Shown: positions 1-11,000 of the stretch, one piece after another
How positions within the stretch are numbered: the stretch's first letter is position 1
Layout: every line of letters starts with the position of its first letter
Origin: Ailurus styani
Lineage: Eukaryota; Chordata; Mammalia; Carnivora; Ailuridae
Reading direction: 5' to 3'
Assembly: GCA_002007465.1 (NCBI GenBank)
Contig: LNAC01000009.1
Location: 209,238 to 273,237, forward strand
Length of the DNA: 64,000 bases
Translations under genes and position numbers: made by a program
The notes under the pieces: model-generated
What the model was told of the DNA's origin: nothing
The model's input: the letters and a program-made list of their open reading frames with translations, nothing else
Databases searched by the model: none

Positions 1-802
1 CATGGCCAATTTATTCTGGACTCTCAATTCCATTCCATTGTTCTGTATGCCTATCCTTATGCCAATACCATGCTGTCTTGATTACTATAACTTCTTAATA
101 GTAAGTTTTAAAGTCAGGAAGTATGAGTCTTCTAATTTTATTCTTCTTTTTCTGCATTGTTTTGGCTATTCTGTGTCTTTTATATTTCCATGCTTATTTA
201 GGATTAGATTATCACTTTCTGCAAAAAAGCCAGCTGGGATTCTCATGGGGATTACATTGAATCTGTAGATCAATTTGGGAAATACTGACATTTTAATAAT
301 ATTAATTTTAATTCGTGAACATGGTATGCTTTTGCATTTATTTAGATTGTCTCAATTTCTTTCTACAATGTTTTGTAGTTTTTAGTGTAGGTCTTGCACT
401 TCTTGTGTTAAATATATGCCTAAGTAGTTTATTCTTTTGGATGATACTGTCAATGGAAGCTTTTAGTTTGTTTTTGTTTTTACTGAAGTATAGTTGGTAT
501 ACAGTGTTACACTGGTGTCAGGTGTACAGCATAGTGATTCAGCATCTCTGCACGTTACGCTGTGCTCACCACAAGTGTAGCAACCATCTGTCCCCTGCAG
601 CGCTGTTACAGTATCGCCGACTATGTTCCCTATGCTGTACTTTTAATTCCAGTGATTTATTCATTCCATAACTGGAAACCTGTGTCTCCCACTCCCTTTC
701 TCCCATTTTGCCCCTTCCGTCATCAGTTCCCTTCAGTGTACATGGAAGCTTTTTAAAAAAGATATTTATTTATTTATTTATAAAAGATCCTTCAGAGAGG
801 GT

Positions 803-988
803 TTAAAGATTTTATTTATTTATTTGACTGAGAGAGAGAGAACACAAGCAGGGGGAGCAGCAGAGGGAGAGGGAGAAGCAGGCTCTCCACCGAGTTAGGA
901 GCCCAATGTGGGCTCAATCCCAGGATTCTGGGATCATGACCTGAGCCAAAAGCAGACTCTTAACTGATTGAGCCCCCCCAGGCACCCC
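803..988 (-). mobile_element. CAN-type tRNA-derived SINE
   Basis: Reverse-strand carnivoran SINE: the (TTTA)n tail complement comes first, then the GA-rich region, and the tRNA-like head complement ends near GGCACCCC. It lies head to tail with a second copy. Confidence 0.85.
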
Positions 989-1149
989 AAGATCTTATTT
1001 ATTTATTTTAGAGAGAGAAGGAGAATCCCATGCAGACTCCATGCTGAGCGGGGAGCCCTACACAAGGCTCTGTCTCATGACTCTGAAATCATGACCTGAG
1101 CCAAAATCAAGAGTTGGGTGCTTAACCGACTGAGCCACCCAGGCTCCCC
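989..1149 (-). mobile_element. CAN-type tRNA-derived SINE, second copy
   Basis: An older, diverged reverse-strand copy immediately following the first. It ends in GAGCCACCCAGGCTCCCC. Abutting copies suggest insertion into the tail of the neighbour. Confidence 0.82.
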
Positions 1150-1937
1150 TAAATGGAAACTTGTTAAAATTTCATTTTGGAACGTTCATTTCTACTGTAT
1201 AGAAATCCAACCGACTTTTGTATATTGATCTTGTATCCTGTGACTTTAGTGAATTGGTTTATTAGTGCTAATAGTTTTTTAGTGAATTGCTTGGGATTTT
1301 CCAGATACAGGGTCATCTACAAAAAGAGTTTTATGGCTTCCTTCCCGAGCTGGACGACTTCTGTTAGGGTGCTGGAGTACAATATTGACTGGAAGTCGTG
1401 AGAATAGACACCCTGGACTTGTTCCTGATCTTGGAGAGAAACCATCCAGTCTTTTACTATGTTCCAGGGGTTTTTGAACACCTTAGTGCTATTTCAGTCT
1501 TCAGTCAACTCTGGGGCCTTGCCCATGGTGCTCGTTGCTGTTCCCTAAACCAACAAAAACGAGGAGGTTGATTCTAAAGGGCCTTTCTTTCCAGTTCATG
1601 CATCCTACACTTCTGTGATTCTGCTTTGGTGTTCTTGCTTCTTATCCAGTTAGCTCATCATTCAGACTCTAAAGAGGACACTGGAAATATTTCACATTCT
1701 TTTTCTGTAGCCATTTTGACTGCCTTTGACTTCCACAGTTCTGAACAACCTAACTCAGATGGAAATTACAGAAATTAAAACATGTGAGCAGAAGTGTTTC
1801 AAAAGATCCATCTTTCCTTTCCTTTGTAACTAAACAGCCAGGGAAGATTTGTTTAGGGGCGATGCTCATTTCCACAGAAGGTCCGCGGAGCTCCTTCCTG
1901 CCCTGCTTCTAACCATTAGTACCCTCCTTGTTTTCAG

Positions 1938-2077
1938 ACTCTCAGCGTTCTCATCTCTCCTCCTTCACCATGAAGCTGATGGACAAATTCCACTCACCCA
2001 AAATCAAGAGAACGCCATCAAAGAAGGGAAAGCCAGCTGAGGTGTCTGTGAAAAATCCGGAGAAGCCCGTGAGCAAA
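1938..2077 (+). CDS. RAPGEF1: RAPGEF1 exon 2, N-terminal region
   Basis: The exon follows a TTTTCAG acceptor and ends at GTAAGC. It starts in phase 2: its first two bases complete an Asp codon begun in the upstream exon. It then reads SQRSHLSSFTMKLMDKFHSP, followed by a Lys/Pro-rich stretch ending in PVSK. An in-frame ATG at 1970 encodes the Met of FTMKLM and could serve as a start in transcripts with other 5' ends, but the family normally starts a few residues upstream, in an exon outside this window. The length is 140 nt and the end is phase 0. Confidence 0.95.
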
Positions 2078-5000
2078 GTAAGCCGACTCTCTAGGTGTTC
2101 CTCTTGGCCTTCGCCTCCTTCAAGCAGTATGAGTTTGTGCTGTTTTTAAGTTCATTCCCTGGGGATTCAGCTTTCCATGCCGAACCCCTGCTCCATACCT
2201 ACTCTATAGCGTTCCGTGCTGCCAGGCAGGGGCCTTCAGCGTCCTTGCGCAGCACGAGCCTTTAGGATGGTGAGTGTTTCTCCTGCTAATCAGAGTCGAG
2301 TTCAGCCGGCTAGAACAGTTCTCCTCCTCCAGATGTGTCATCCTCTGGGCATGTAAAACAGCTCAGTGCACCGTGTTTACACCCCATGATGCTGCCTCCC
2401 TGCCCCAGACAGCCCCGTGTTGCCCTGGCACACACACAGTTAGAGGGAGGTTTGTGACGTCCAGAACATCCTTCATTTGGCTTTAGGGCCCGTGCTCTGA
2501 GACACGCCAAATCCTTGACACCCAGCCAAGGATGTCCTCAAGCACGAGCAACCTCAGCAGGGCCGGTCAAGCCAGAAGTGTCGGAACAGTGGTAGATGTT
2601 CACCCCCCACCCCTTCAGCCTCAAACGGCCATTTCAAGCTCTGTAGGAATCCAGGTTTCCTCTCTTCCAGGAGGCAACAGACAGATTTCTACCAGAGGGC
2701 TACCCTCTCCCCTTGGATCTGGAGCAGCAGGCAGTAGAATTTATGTCCACCAGTGCTGTGGCTTCCAGGTCTCAGAGGCAGAAGGTCAGTGTGACGCTAA
2801 GAACAATTGGGTTTGCCTTGCCTTCTACTGCAGAATCCTGGGCCATGGTTTTGGGGATGGAAAGAAAAAGCTATTGTAATATCCTTGTGTTCAGTTGGGT
2901 GGCACCTCTGGGCTTCACTGTTCAGGAAACAGTCCAAGGGGCCTTGGGTAAAATTAAAAGTTTATCCAAGCTCCTGTGGTCTTTGGAGAGAGCTCAGCAC
3001 TCCATGATGAAAGCTTGGGGGTCCTTTCTGGGGTTGGCTTGGGTGTGCTGCTTGGGTCCAGTGGGTTCTGGGGGAAGTGGGTGAATCTCATCTCTCAAGA
3101 CCCACTCTTCTTTTGAGTTGCTCAGGTGATCTGACTAGTTAGGACAGGAAGGAGCATCTGCTGTGAAAGGCGCTGTGTTAGCCATCTAGCAAGACTCTGT
3201 GTGGTGAGAGCACATAGAAGCAAGCACTCAGAACCAGGGATACCTTTTGTGCTGCTTTCCTTAGCTCCCTGCTCGGTGCTTTACACTTACTCTCTTACTG
3301 AACACTTTTAACAGCCCTGGGAGGTGGAAACCTATCTTGCAGAAGCGGAAACAGGCTGTAGAGGTAGGAAGCATTAGCCACTGTCACGCAGGAAGAGGTA
3401 GTGAAGCGAGTGCAGGCGGTCTGACACCCAAGTCAGTACCCTCAGGGTGCTGTATCTCCTCTTTATAAAAGCCAGAGTTTTTGTTGGAATGTCCTACAAA
3501 TCCACATGGTAACTCTCACACACAAAACAGAAAAGCAGAATTAACCTTAGCAATGTAAAATAAAAAGAAGCCTGTAGAGAAATACACGCAAACGCTCCAG
3601 CAAGCGTCCACAGCGTGTGTTGTCACAGCTCGCACTTGGACACTGCCAGCAGGCACCGCCCCGTTATATAGACACACAGGCCTTGACTTGTGCACTGTAC
3701 CTATGTTTTTGTTTTTATTTTGACCAGAATATCCTAAAATTCTAGTTAAAAGTAGAGAACATTAAAGTCTGAAATCCAAAAGTCTCGTGTTGAATAACCC
3801 TTTTCCCAAAGGAGGCTGAAGAAGAAGAGTAAAATGTTCAGCATTTGCCAGGTTAATGAAATCCCAGACTGCAGAGGAGTAGGAAAGTAGATTCGGTGTG
3901 CTGGTTCAGTCTGTTTAGCAGCCTCTTGGAGCTGAGTTTGGTTAAAAAAACAAACCGAAAACAAAAACCCCAGAGTGTCTGCGGCTGGGTAGCACAGTGT
4001 AGGCAGCCCGGGGTAAAGCGACTTAGAGCAGCCGTGTTCTGGCACCTCTGCGAAGAGACTGTCTCGGCCACTCCGTTCTTGGACCTTTCTTCATCATTCC
4101 AAGAGAGGTCGTGGGGGGACATTTCTTCACTCCAAGAGAGGTCGTAGGGGGACATTCAGTGTTCGCCTTCAGTGCGAAAGTGTCCTTCACTCAGGGTGAG
4201 TTCCTGCAAATTCCAGGGGACATCGGCAATGTCTGGAGGCATTTTTGGTTGTCAGCACTAGGCTAGTAAAGCAGGCGCTACTGGATCTGGTGGGTAGAAG
4301 CCAGGGATGCTGGTGGACATCCTACACAGGACAGCCCCCGCCCTCCCGCAACAGAGAATTATCCACCCCAAGTGGCAGCTGAGAGCCCGTCCTGTAACAG
4401 GGGACTGTGTAGGTATGATCTCTACCCAGGGAAGCGTGCTACTCTGGTTGTTGGTTGTCATCCTGTGAGATGGTTGAATTACTCTGCTCTGCCCCAAGTC
4501 AGCTGCTCAAGACCATGTGAGCACAAACCTCCTGTTTAGTAGAAGCCCATAGGCAGAAGCGGAAGTGTTGGGGAATCTGCCAACACGTGTGAACTTAGAC
4601 GATGCTGCTGGAGAAACCTGAAAATACGTCTGTCATTCGCTGTTATCATTATTGATTACTTATTAGCTCTCTTATCTCTTAGAGAATATTTCCATTTATG
4701 TTCTCATTTTAATCCCAGTTTATATGCATGACATTCCCTGTTTATTTTTTATTTTATTTTTACTTACTTTTAAGTAGATTCCACACCCAACGTAGGACTT
4801 GAACTCATGATCCTGAGATCACGAGTTGCATGCCCTACCGCCTGGGCCAGCCAAGCGCCCCAGCATTTCCTGTTTAAATCCAGGGGAACCGCAACTCACT
4901 AGGTCACAGATTCAGTTTCATCTGCAGCTTCCTGGGGGTCTTTCTTTGCCCAGGCCCTGTCCTAGGTGATTCCACACGCCGTCCTGTTTACTCCTCACTA

Positions 5001-8000
5001 TAACTGTGTGCAAAACCTTTTATTACTGCTCATATACAGAGCTTGGGCTCTGGCCCAAGCTTTTCTCCATCGAAATCTGGTTTTATTTTATGAACTACTT
5101 CCATGTGCTTTCTTATTCACTTCCCCCCCATCAGGCTCTTTAGGTTACCCAGGTTAGGGATCAGCCTCCCTGTTTTGCAGATGAGCCTGAAACCAGTGGT
5201 CCCCAAGTCCAGTGGTGGCTTCAGGTCTAGGCCCTCCCCCAGCATCATGACCCTCAGGTAGTTTCCGGGTTTGTGGATGGACGGTGGCATCATCCCTCAT
5301 GATGGGAGGGGACGCCCCGGTACAGCCTGGCAACGTCAGCAAAGCCAAGGCTTTGGGTTCCCAGTTCTAGCACGGGCTCCATCTGGGTGTCTCCCTGTAA
5401 ACTCTTCTGAGTGCTGGCTGCATTTGCAAGACGCCAGAGTTGAACAGCCAGAGCTGTTCAGGGGTGGAGGGGCTGTGGACGGACAATGCTCAGAGGCCGT
5501 TCATTCTGGGAATGCAGTTTGCCGGAGGGCTAGTGGATGGAACCTGACGCTGCTAACTTGCCAGCTCCTTTAGCAGGAGCCCAGCGCCGCCTGGCTCTTT
5601 AGCGGCCCATTTGATCTCTGCAAACGACAGGGAGATTCTTTGTGCTCAGAAGTGCCTTCCTCCCCCTTTTGGGTGCCCTCCATCTCCAGGTCAGCCCCTT
5701 TCTCCCTAGCAAACCTGATGGCCTATTTTCTTATAATGTTTCCTGCTTCCTCCGCATCTTTCATCATCCTTGGCTCCAGGCACGTCCTGATGTGCTGAGA
5801 TGGCAGGGCTGTGGTCAGGGTCCTCTAGCCAGACTGGCCAGCCAGGGTTTCAGTCACATTGATGTCTGGGTGTGATTCCTTCATAGTCACGTTCTTCCTG
5901 GCCCTGGCGGGTGATGGCAGAGCAGAAAGCTCTTGCCGTGAGGTCCATGAGGTGGGAAACAAGAGTCTGCCCTCTTGGAGACAGACAGTAAATAAATGTA
6001 TCCTGTCGTTAAAAAAAGAGAGAGAGAGAAAAGGTGAGGTTTAAGTGGCCAGTGATGGGGGTGGGGAAGGGGTGCCCCCTCCCCCTTAGAGAACTTCATC
6101 CCTGGGGTCCACAGACCACCTTGGGGGAAGTACCCCATTGAGAGAAAGTGAATCGGGGCTTTGGAAGCTGCCTGACCAAAGAAGCTGTTTACTTCTTGAT
6201 CCCATTTGTATATTTGTCTTTTGATATTCCCACTCATTAAACATGGCAATTTAAATAAATTTACACTGACATTCCCCATTGTTTTAAGAAGAGAGCTAGT
6301 GTTCAGAATCATAATTACTTCTTATATATTGTTTATTTATAGATGGTTTAAATCAACTTTTTCTAGAATGTTCTTCTTGCCTTTGGTCACCTTTATTTAT
6401 GTATTCGCTGGACCCCGAAGAGCCCACAGGTGGCAGTTTTCCTCATATACAGCGATGGTAATTTGCACTGGACATGTAACCAGTTTCACTTGGGTGGGGC
6501 ATCTGTTTTATAGATCGGCCTTGATCTTCCTTCCCTGCCAACAGCTGGGACATGGGTCGCTTTAGGGCCAATAGACAGGGAGGTTGGGGAAAGAAACCGA
6601 GGGGTGTCTGTGCCCACTGACTGTGGATTCGAGGTATCCTGTAGTCACAGAGAGAAGATTTGGGTGGGAGAATTAGAATGCTGGTAAGTGTAGGGTTCTA
6701 TATGTCATTTTCCTCCAGCTGGGCTTTCTTCAGGAGCAGAGGGACTGTGCGTGCTATTCACATTTGCTGCACGAGCAGTGATTGAATCATTGCCACCTAC
6801 TCTGACTCCTTGGCCTTTTCACCCAGCGCATCTGCCCCTTCTAACCCTGGGGTTTCTAGACCCTTTGAGAGAGCCGTGTCATTTCATTGAGAGGGGGCTG
6901 CATCTTTGGGTTGAATGGGGGACTCTGGTGAGGGGTCCTAGGAAGATGGGTTTTGAACACAAATGCCTCTGCCCATCTTACACAGTCCCTCCGATCTTTG
7001 AAAGACCTGGATGTCTTGATTTGATTTACTGGATAGATAAACACCATGATGAGATCTAACTGTTGGTTCTCTAAGCTTCCTGCCGCCATGAGCAAATTAG
7101 TCCTCCCTACGCTTACTGAGATTAGTGGTGATATCTCAGGAGGCAGAGGAGGAGAAGCAATTTTCAAGACTTTAGGCCACATCAGTCTGTATAAGGAAGG
7201 GAATTCAGGAAGATCTCAGTGAACTTTCTTGGTCCAAGCTCCCTTCTTCTTCCTTCAAGCCTAGCCTCTGTGTCCTGACTGCAATCCTTAGAAGGTAATT
7301 TGGCTTGGTTTCTGTAGCAAGAAGGCTTTTCTGTTTGCACCAGTCTCAAGCTAGTTTATAGGAAATCGTACTTTTTTTTTTTTTTTCCCAAAATAGCTCC
7401 CTTTAATCTCTCTCCTCCCTCCTTATGCTCAACATTTCCTTTCAGAACCTGAGCTGGCTGGAAGAGAAAGAGAAGGAAGTTGTTAGTGCCTTGCGCTACT
7501 TTAAGACCATTGTGGACAAAATGGCTATTGATAAGAAGGTACTGGAGATGCTTCCAGGGTCAGCCAGCAAGGTGTTGGAGGCTATCTTACCCCTGGTGCA
7601 GAGCGATCCTCGAATTCAACACAGGTGAGTTGCGCTGAAGTCTTGTCTGTGTCAGAGCAAGGGAGGCCTACAGGTGTCTTGGTTTGGGGGCACTTCAAAG
7701 TCCGGGCTTCTAGGAACAGGGGAGAGCGTTGGGAGTGAAAGGGGCCCTCTTCCTGCCCTCCACAGCTATGACTTGATGCTCTCCCAAGGTTGAGGTCAGT
7801 GTTGCTCATGAGGCCTTGACACTGAGGGAGATCTCTTGCCTTGTTAGGGATGTAGCCACAGGTAAGTCTGTGGTTGTTTCTTTGCCTTAGGTCTTTGGCA
7901 GTAATCACTTTGAGATTCGGACATGTATCTAGTACCCTTCCTTGGGTTTATCACAGCATTAATAATATCTAGCCTGGTAGAGACCTTGACTACTTAGCTG

Positions 8001-11000
8001 ATTAGGCCAAAAGAGGTAGAGAAGAATCCCATTAGAGCATGGATTCATGAGACATTCAGCTGTCTCCAAGGCATTCAGATGTCTCCATTCAACTTGTCTC
8101 AACAAGCCAGGATCTCCCAGACAGCGCCTGGAGTCACTGGCAGCCAGGTGTGCGGGGTGGAGTCTGCCTTCGTCCCAGGGAGCTTTCGTGGAGGAATGCT
8201 TTTATTGCTAGAGTGCATTTTCCCCTGAAAGGTTGGGAGCAGCTTGCCCCATCTCTACTGTTAAGTACGGAAAGGAAAGGAACATTCCATGTAATCTGCA
8301 GTGAGAGCCTCACAGGCACTTTTCCTTTGAGAGGCCGTCAGATGCCTGCTGGCTTTGTGGTTTTTTTCTGGTACCTGCTCAGGATAAACGCATGTCTGTG
8401 TTCAGGTCCTTGAGATGGTTTAATGTTCATACGGCCCCATGAGACTGAGCTTTCATGAACCGCTTTCAGAACTTGGCAGCGGAGCGCATAGTTTTCTTCT
8501 TCTGGGAGACAGTGCAAACAGCGTCTTTATTTCCCAGAAGCTCTCTGCCCTGGGCTTCCGCCCTGGAGTCTCAGCTGACCCTGCAGATTGTGCTCTTCGG
8601 GCCAGTTGATGGAGGACCAAACAGTGGTACGGCTTTGCCCGGCTGCTGTCCTCACTTCTCCAGGCCATGCTGCTGTCCCGAGGAGGAGCCTGAGGGTCCC
8701 GGCAGCCCTGCTCAGTTGCCACACGGAGGGCTTTGTGGACTGGCTTCTTCCCCTGGCGGGGAGCCCCGTGCCCAGCTTGTAGAAGGCGCCGCACTGTTCT
8801 CTCTGAGGGGATGTGCCTCACAGGATGCCAGGGTCAGATGTGTTGGCTTTTTATGCACTCTTCTCCTGAGACTCGTGAGATGGTCCCTGCCACAGGAGAG
8901 TTAGAATCCTGTGGGGGAAAAAATCGCCTTCCCCACATGTGATAAGCACTAGTTTTATGGTACCGAGTGGAAGCTGGGTTGGGATTTGAAGGAGGGAGAG
9001 TTAGAGCAGGAGATGCTGGGGCGGGGCCTGGAGGGAAGGCAGGAATTGGACGGGCATTCGTGGAGCGGGGAACGTGGCTGCTCTGGGGCCTGGACCAGGG
9101 GCTCAGGCGCTGAGCCTCTCGGGGGGAGTCAAGCGAACGGTGTTGAGCGTGTGGCTGCTGGGACTGGGCCGTTGCCCTGTGTGGACGCGCCAACGCTGGA
9201 GGAATGGAACAAGCAACAGCACGATGGTTTGGGGCAGTTTTTTTGGTCTATGGGGATGTTTTAGGCTATTTTGTAGCCGACAAACCAGTGATAAAATGTC
9301 TAGAACAGTTTCCTGGAGGAAAGCAAACGCCTGGCTATGGCCGTAAGGAGCGATGGCTCTTTCCTCTGCTAGTCCTTAGGCTAATCCACTTCCAGGACTT
9401 TTCTTCCTGAAATTCTTGTAAAGCCAACTGATACTTTTCTTGGTCATCCTGGTATCTCCTCCTCGAAGTTTCCTCTTGGATTTCTTCCACTCTCCCATTC
9501 CTCCCAGTGCAGTTTATGAACTGGGAAGGTGTTTTCCTGTCTTCTCGGAGCTCTCTCTGTGAGTTGGGTCCTCGCTGGTGGGCTCTTGGTCGCCCTCCGC
9601 TAGGGTGCTGGGCCGGCGGCGGACCAGCCTTAGAACCAGCGCTGGGCTGCTGAGTGCGAGGCGCGCCGGGGTGTTCTCCCGTGCGGTGCAACGGCCAGAG
9701 ACGTTTGCAAGCGGGATCCAAGCTTGCCTTCAGTGTTGATGGCTTCGCTCCATTTCAGAAACACGCCAGCCAGTGGTCCACAGGACGCTGTCACAGTCGC
9801 GGACCCTCCGTTCTTTCTGAATGTCTCAGTCCCTGACGCAGAAATAGTCTGCTTCCGAGCTAACACTGCGAAGGGCGGCCGCAGATGCCAGATTCGTCAG
9901 GTGCTTTCGGGGAAGCGTTACCACTGGGTGCAGATGGAAATTAAGTATTATGGAAAAGTGTCTCCCCGCCTCCTTTTCAGCTAATCCTTGCGAGTAGTTC
10001 AACAGTGTGATTGGTGCTTCGCTGGAATCCTCCAGGGGCGCTTTGGCAGAAGGCGGCAGTCTTTGTTCACAGAGGCCTCACCTGGCCCGGCTGGAAGGGG
10101 GGAGGAGTGCTAGCTGTGCTCCACCCCCTCCCCCACCCCCCGCAGGATGGCAGCACCTCCCGACCGGCTCCCAGGGAAGACTGAGTTCTTGTCTCCCTCC
10201 TTCCCAAGAGAGTGGGCCCAACAGCAAGTACTCGTCTCTCCCGTCGCTCTGTGAGCAGCCAAGCCCCAGCTGTCTTGGCCCTTTGGTAAACTGTCCTTGT
10301 TTCTTACGGGACTCGAGGGGTCGGCTTCGTGCTCTCTGACTGTTCTGTTTCTCCTGTTGGAACATGCACAGAGACTGGAATGACTGGCTAGATGGAAAGT
10401 GTAGATGTCCTGGAAAAGGTTTTTCCTTCCTACCTGATGTTGAGGAACTTCTTACCAGAGCATTGTTTGGTTCAGGTTTTTGTTTTAAATAGCTTTGTTT
10501 TTAGAACCTGGTTGTGTGTGTTTGTTTGTTTGTTTGTTTTAAGATTTTATTTGTTTATTTGAGAGAGTGTGTAAATACAGGGCGGGGGGGTGGTGGGAGG
10601 GGAGGTGGGCAGGGAAGAGAGGGAGAAGCAGACTCCCCTCTGAGCAGGGAGCCCAACATGGGGCTCAATCACAGGACCCTGGGATCATGACCTGAGCCGA
10701 AGGAAGACACTTAACCTGCTGAGCCACCCGGGTGCCCTTTTAGAACCTATTTTAATCATATCTTACAATATTATATCTTTTTCTCAAAATTCTGTCTTTG
10801 GCTTCTAAATGTCTACCTCATTCTTTTTCTCACCCTGCTTTTTTTTTTTTTTTTNAGAAAGGGGCATCCCCCAAATCTTCCATATTTTTGTTCTTCCTCT
10901 CTTTCTTATAATACACAATATTTAAAATGGAAAAATAATACTTTCCATAATTCCTAGAGAAAATGATCTCTAGTTACTTAAAAATGTTTAGGAGATCTGG

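Larger units (their letters stand above)
1..1475 (-). mobile_element. Old L1 LINE fragment (ORF2 region, antisense), broken by later insertions, in intron 1
   Basis: Positions 1-460 and about 1151-1475 read like the reverse complement of the mammalian L1 ORF2 3' half, with recognisable stretches such as TGCCAATACCATGCTGT and TTTTGTATATTGATCTTGTA. About 470-750 resembles an L1 3'-UTR-type sequence, and 803-1149 holds two SINEs. No open ORF2 remains, so it is inert. The exact subfamily cannot be set by eye. Confidence 0.8.
2785..7445 (+). other. RAPGEF1: Intron 3: mostly unique sequence with a MIR, a SINE fragment and a small tandem duplication
   Basis: The intron contains a MIR remnant (about 3260-3460), a 33-bp tandem duplication (4090-4156), an old SINE fragment (4745-4861) and a pyrimidine tract (7371-7386) before exon 4. 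Elsewhere no exon, RNA gene or recognised element was seen. Confidence 0.7.

Noticed and set aside
5154..6312. Several open frames in intron 3
   Set aside because: No similarity to known domains, no splice-site pairs in a phase fitting exons 3 and 4, and overlapping frames on both strands.
10855..10855. Single ambiguous base after poly-T
   Set aside because: It is a base-call uncertainty in a homopolymer, with no biological meaning.
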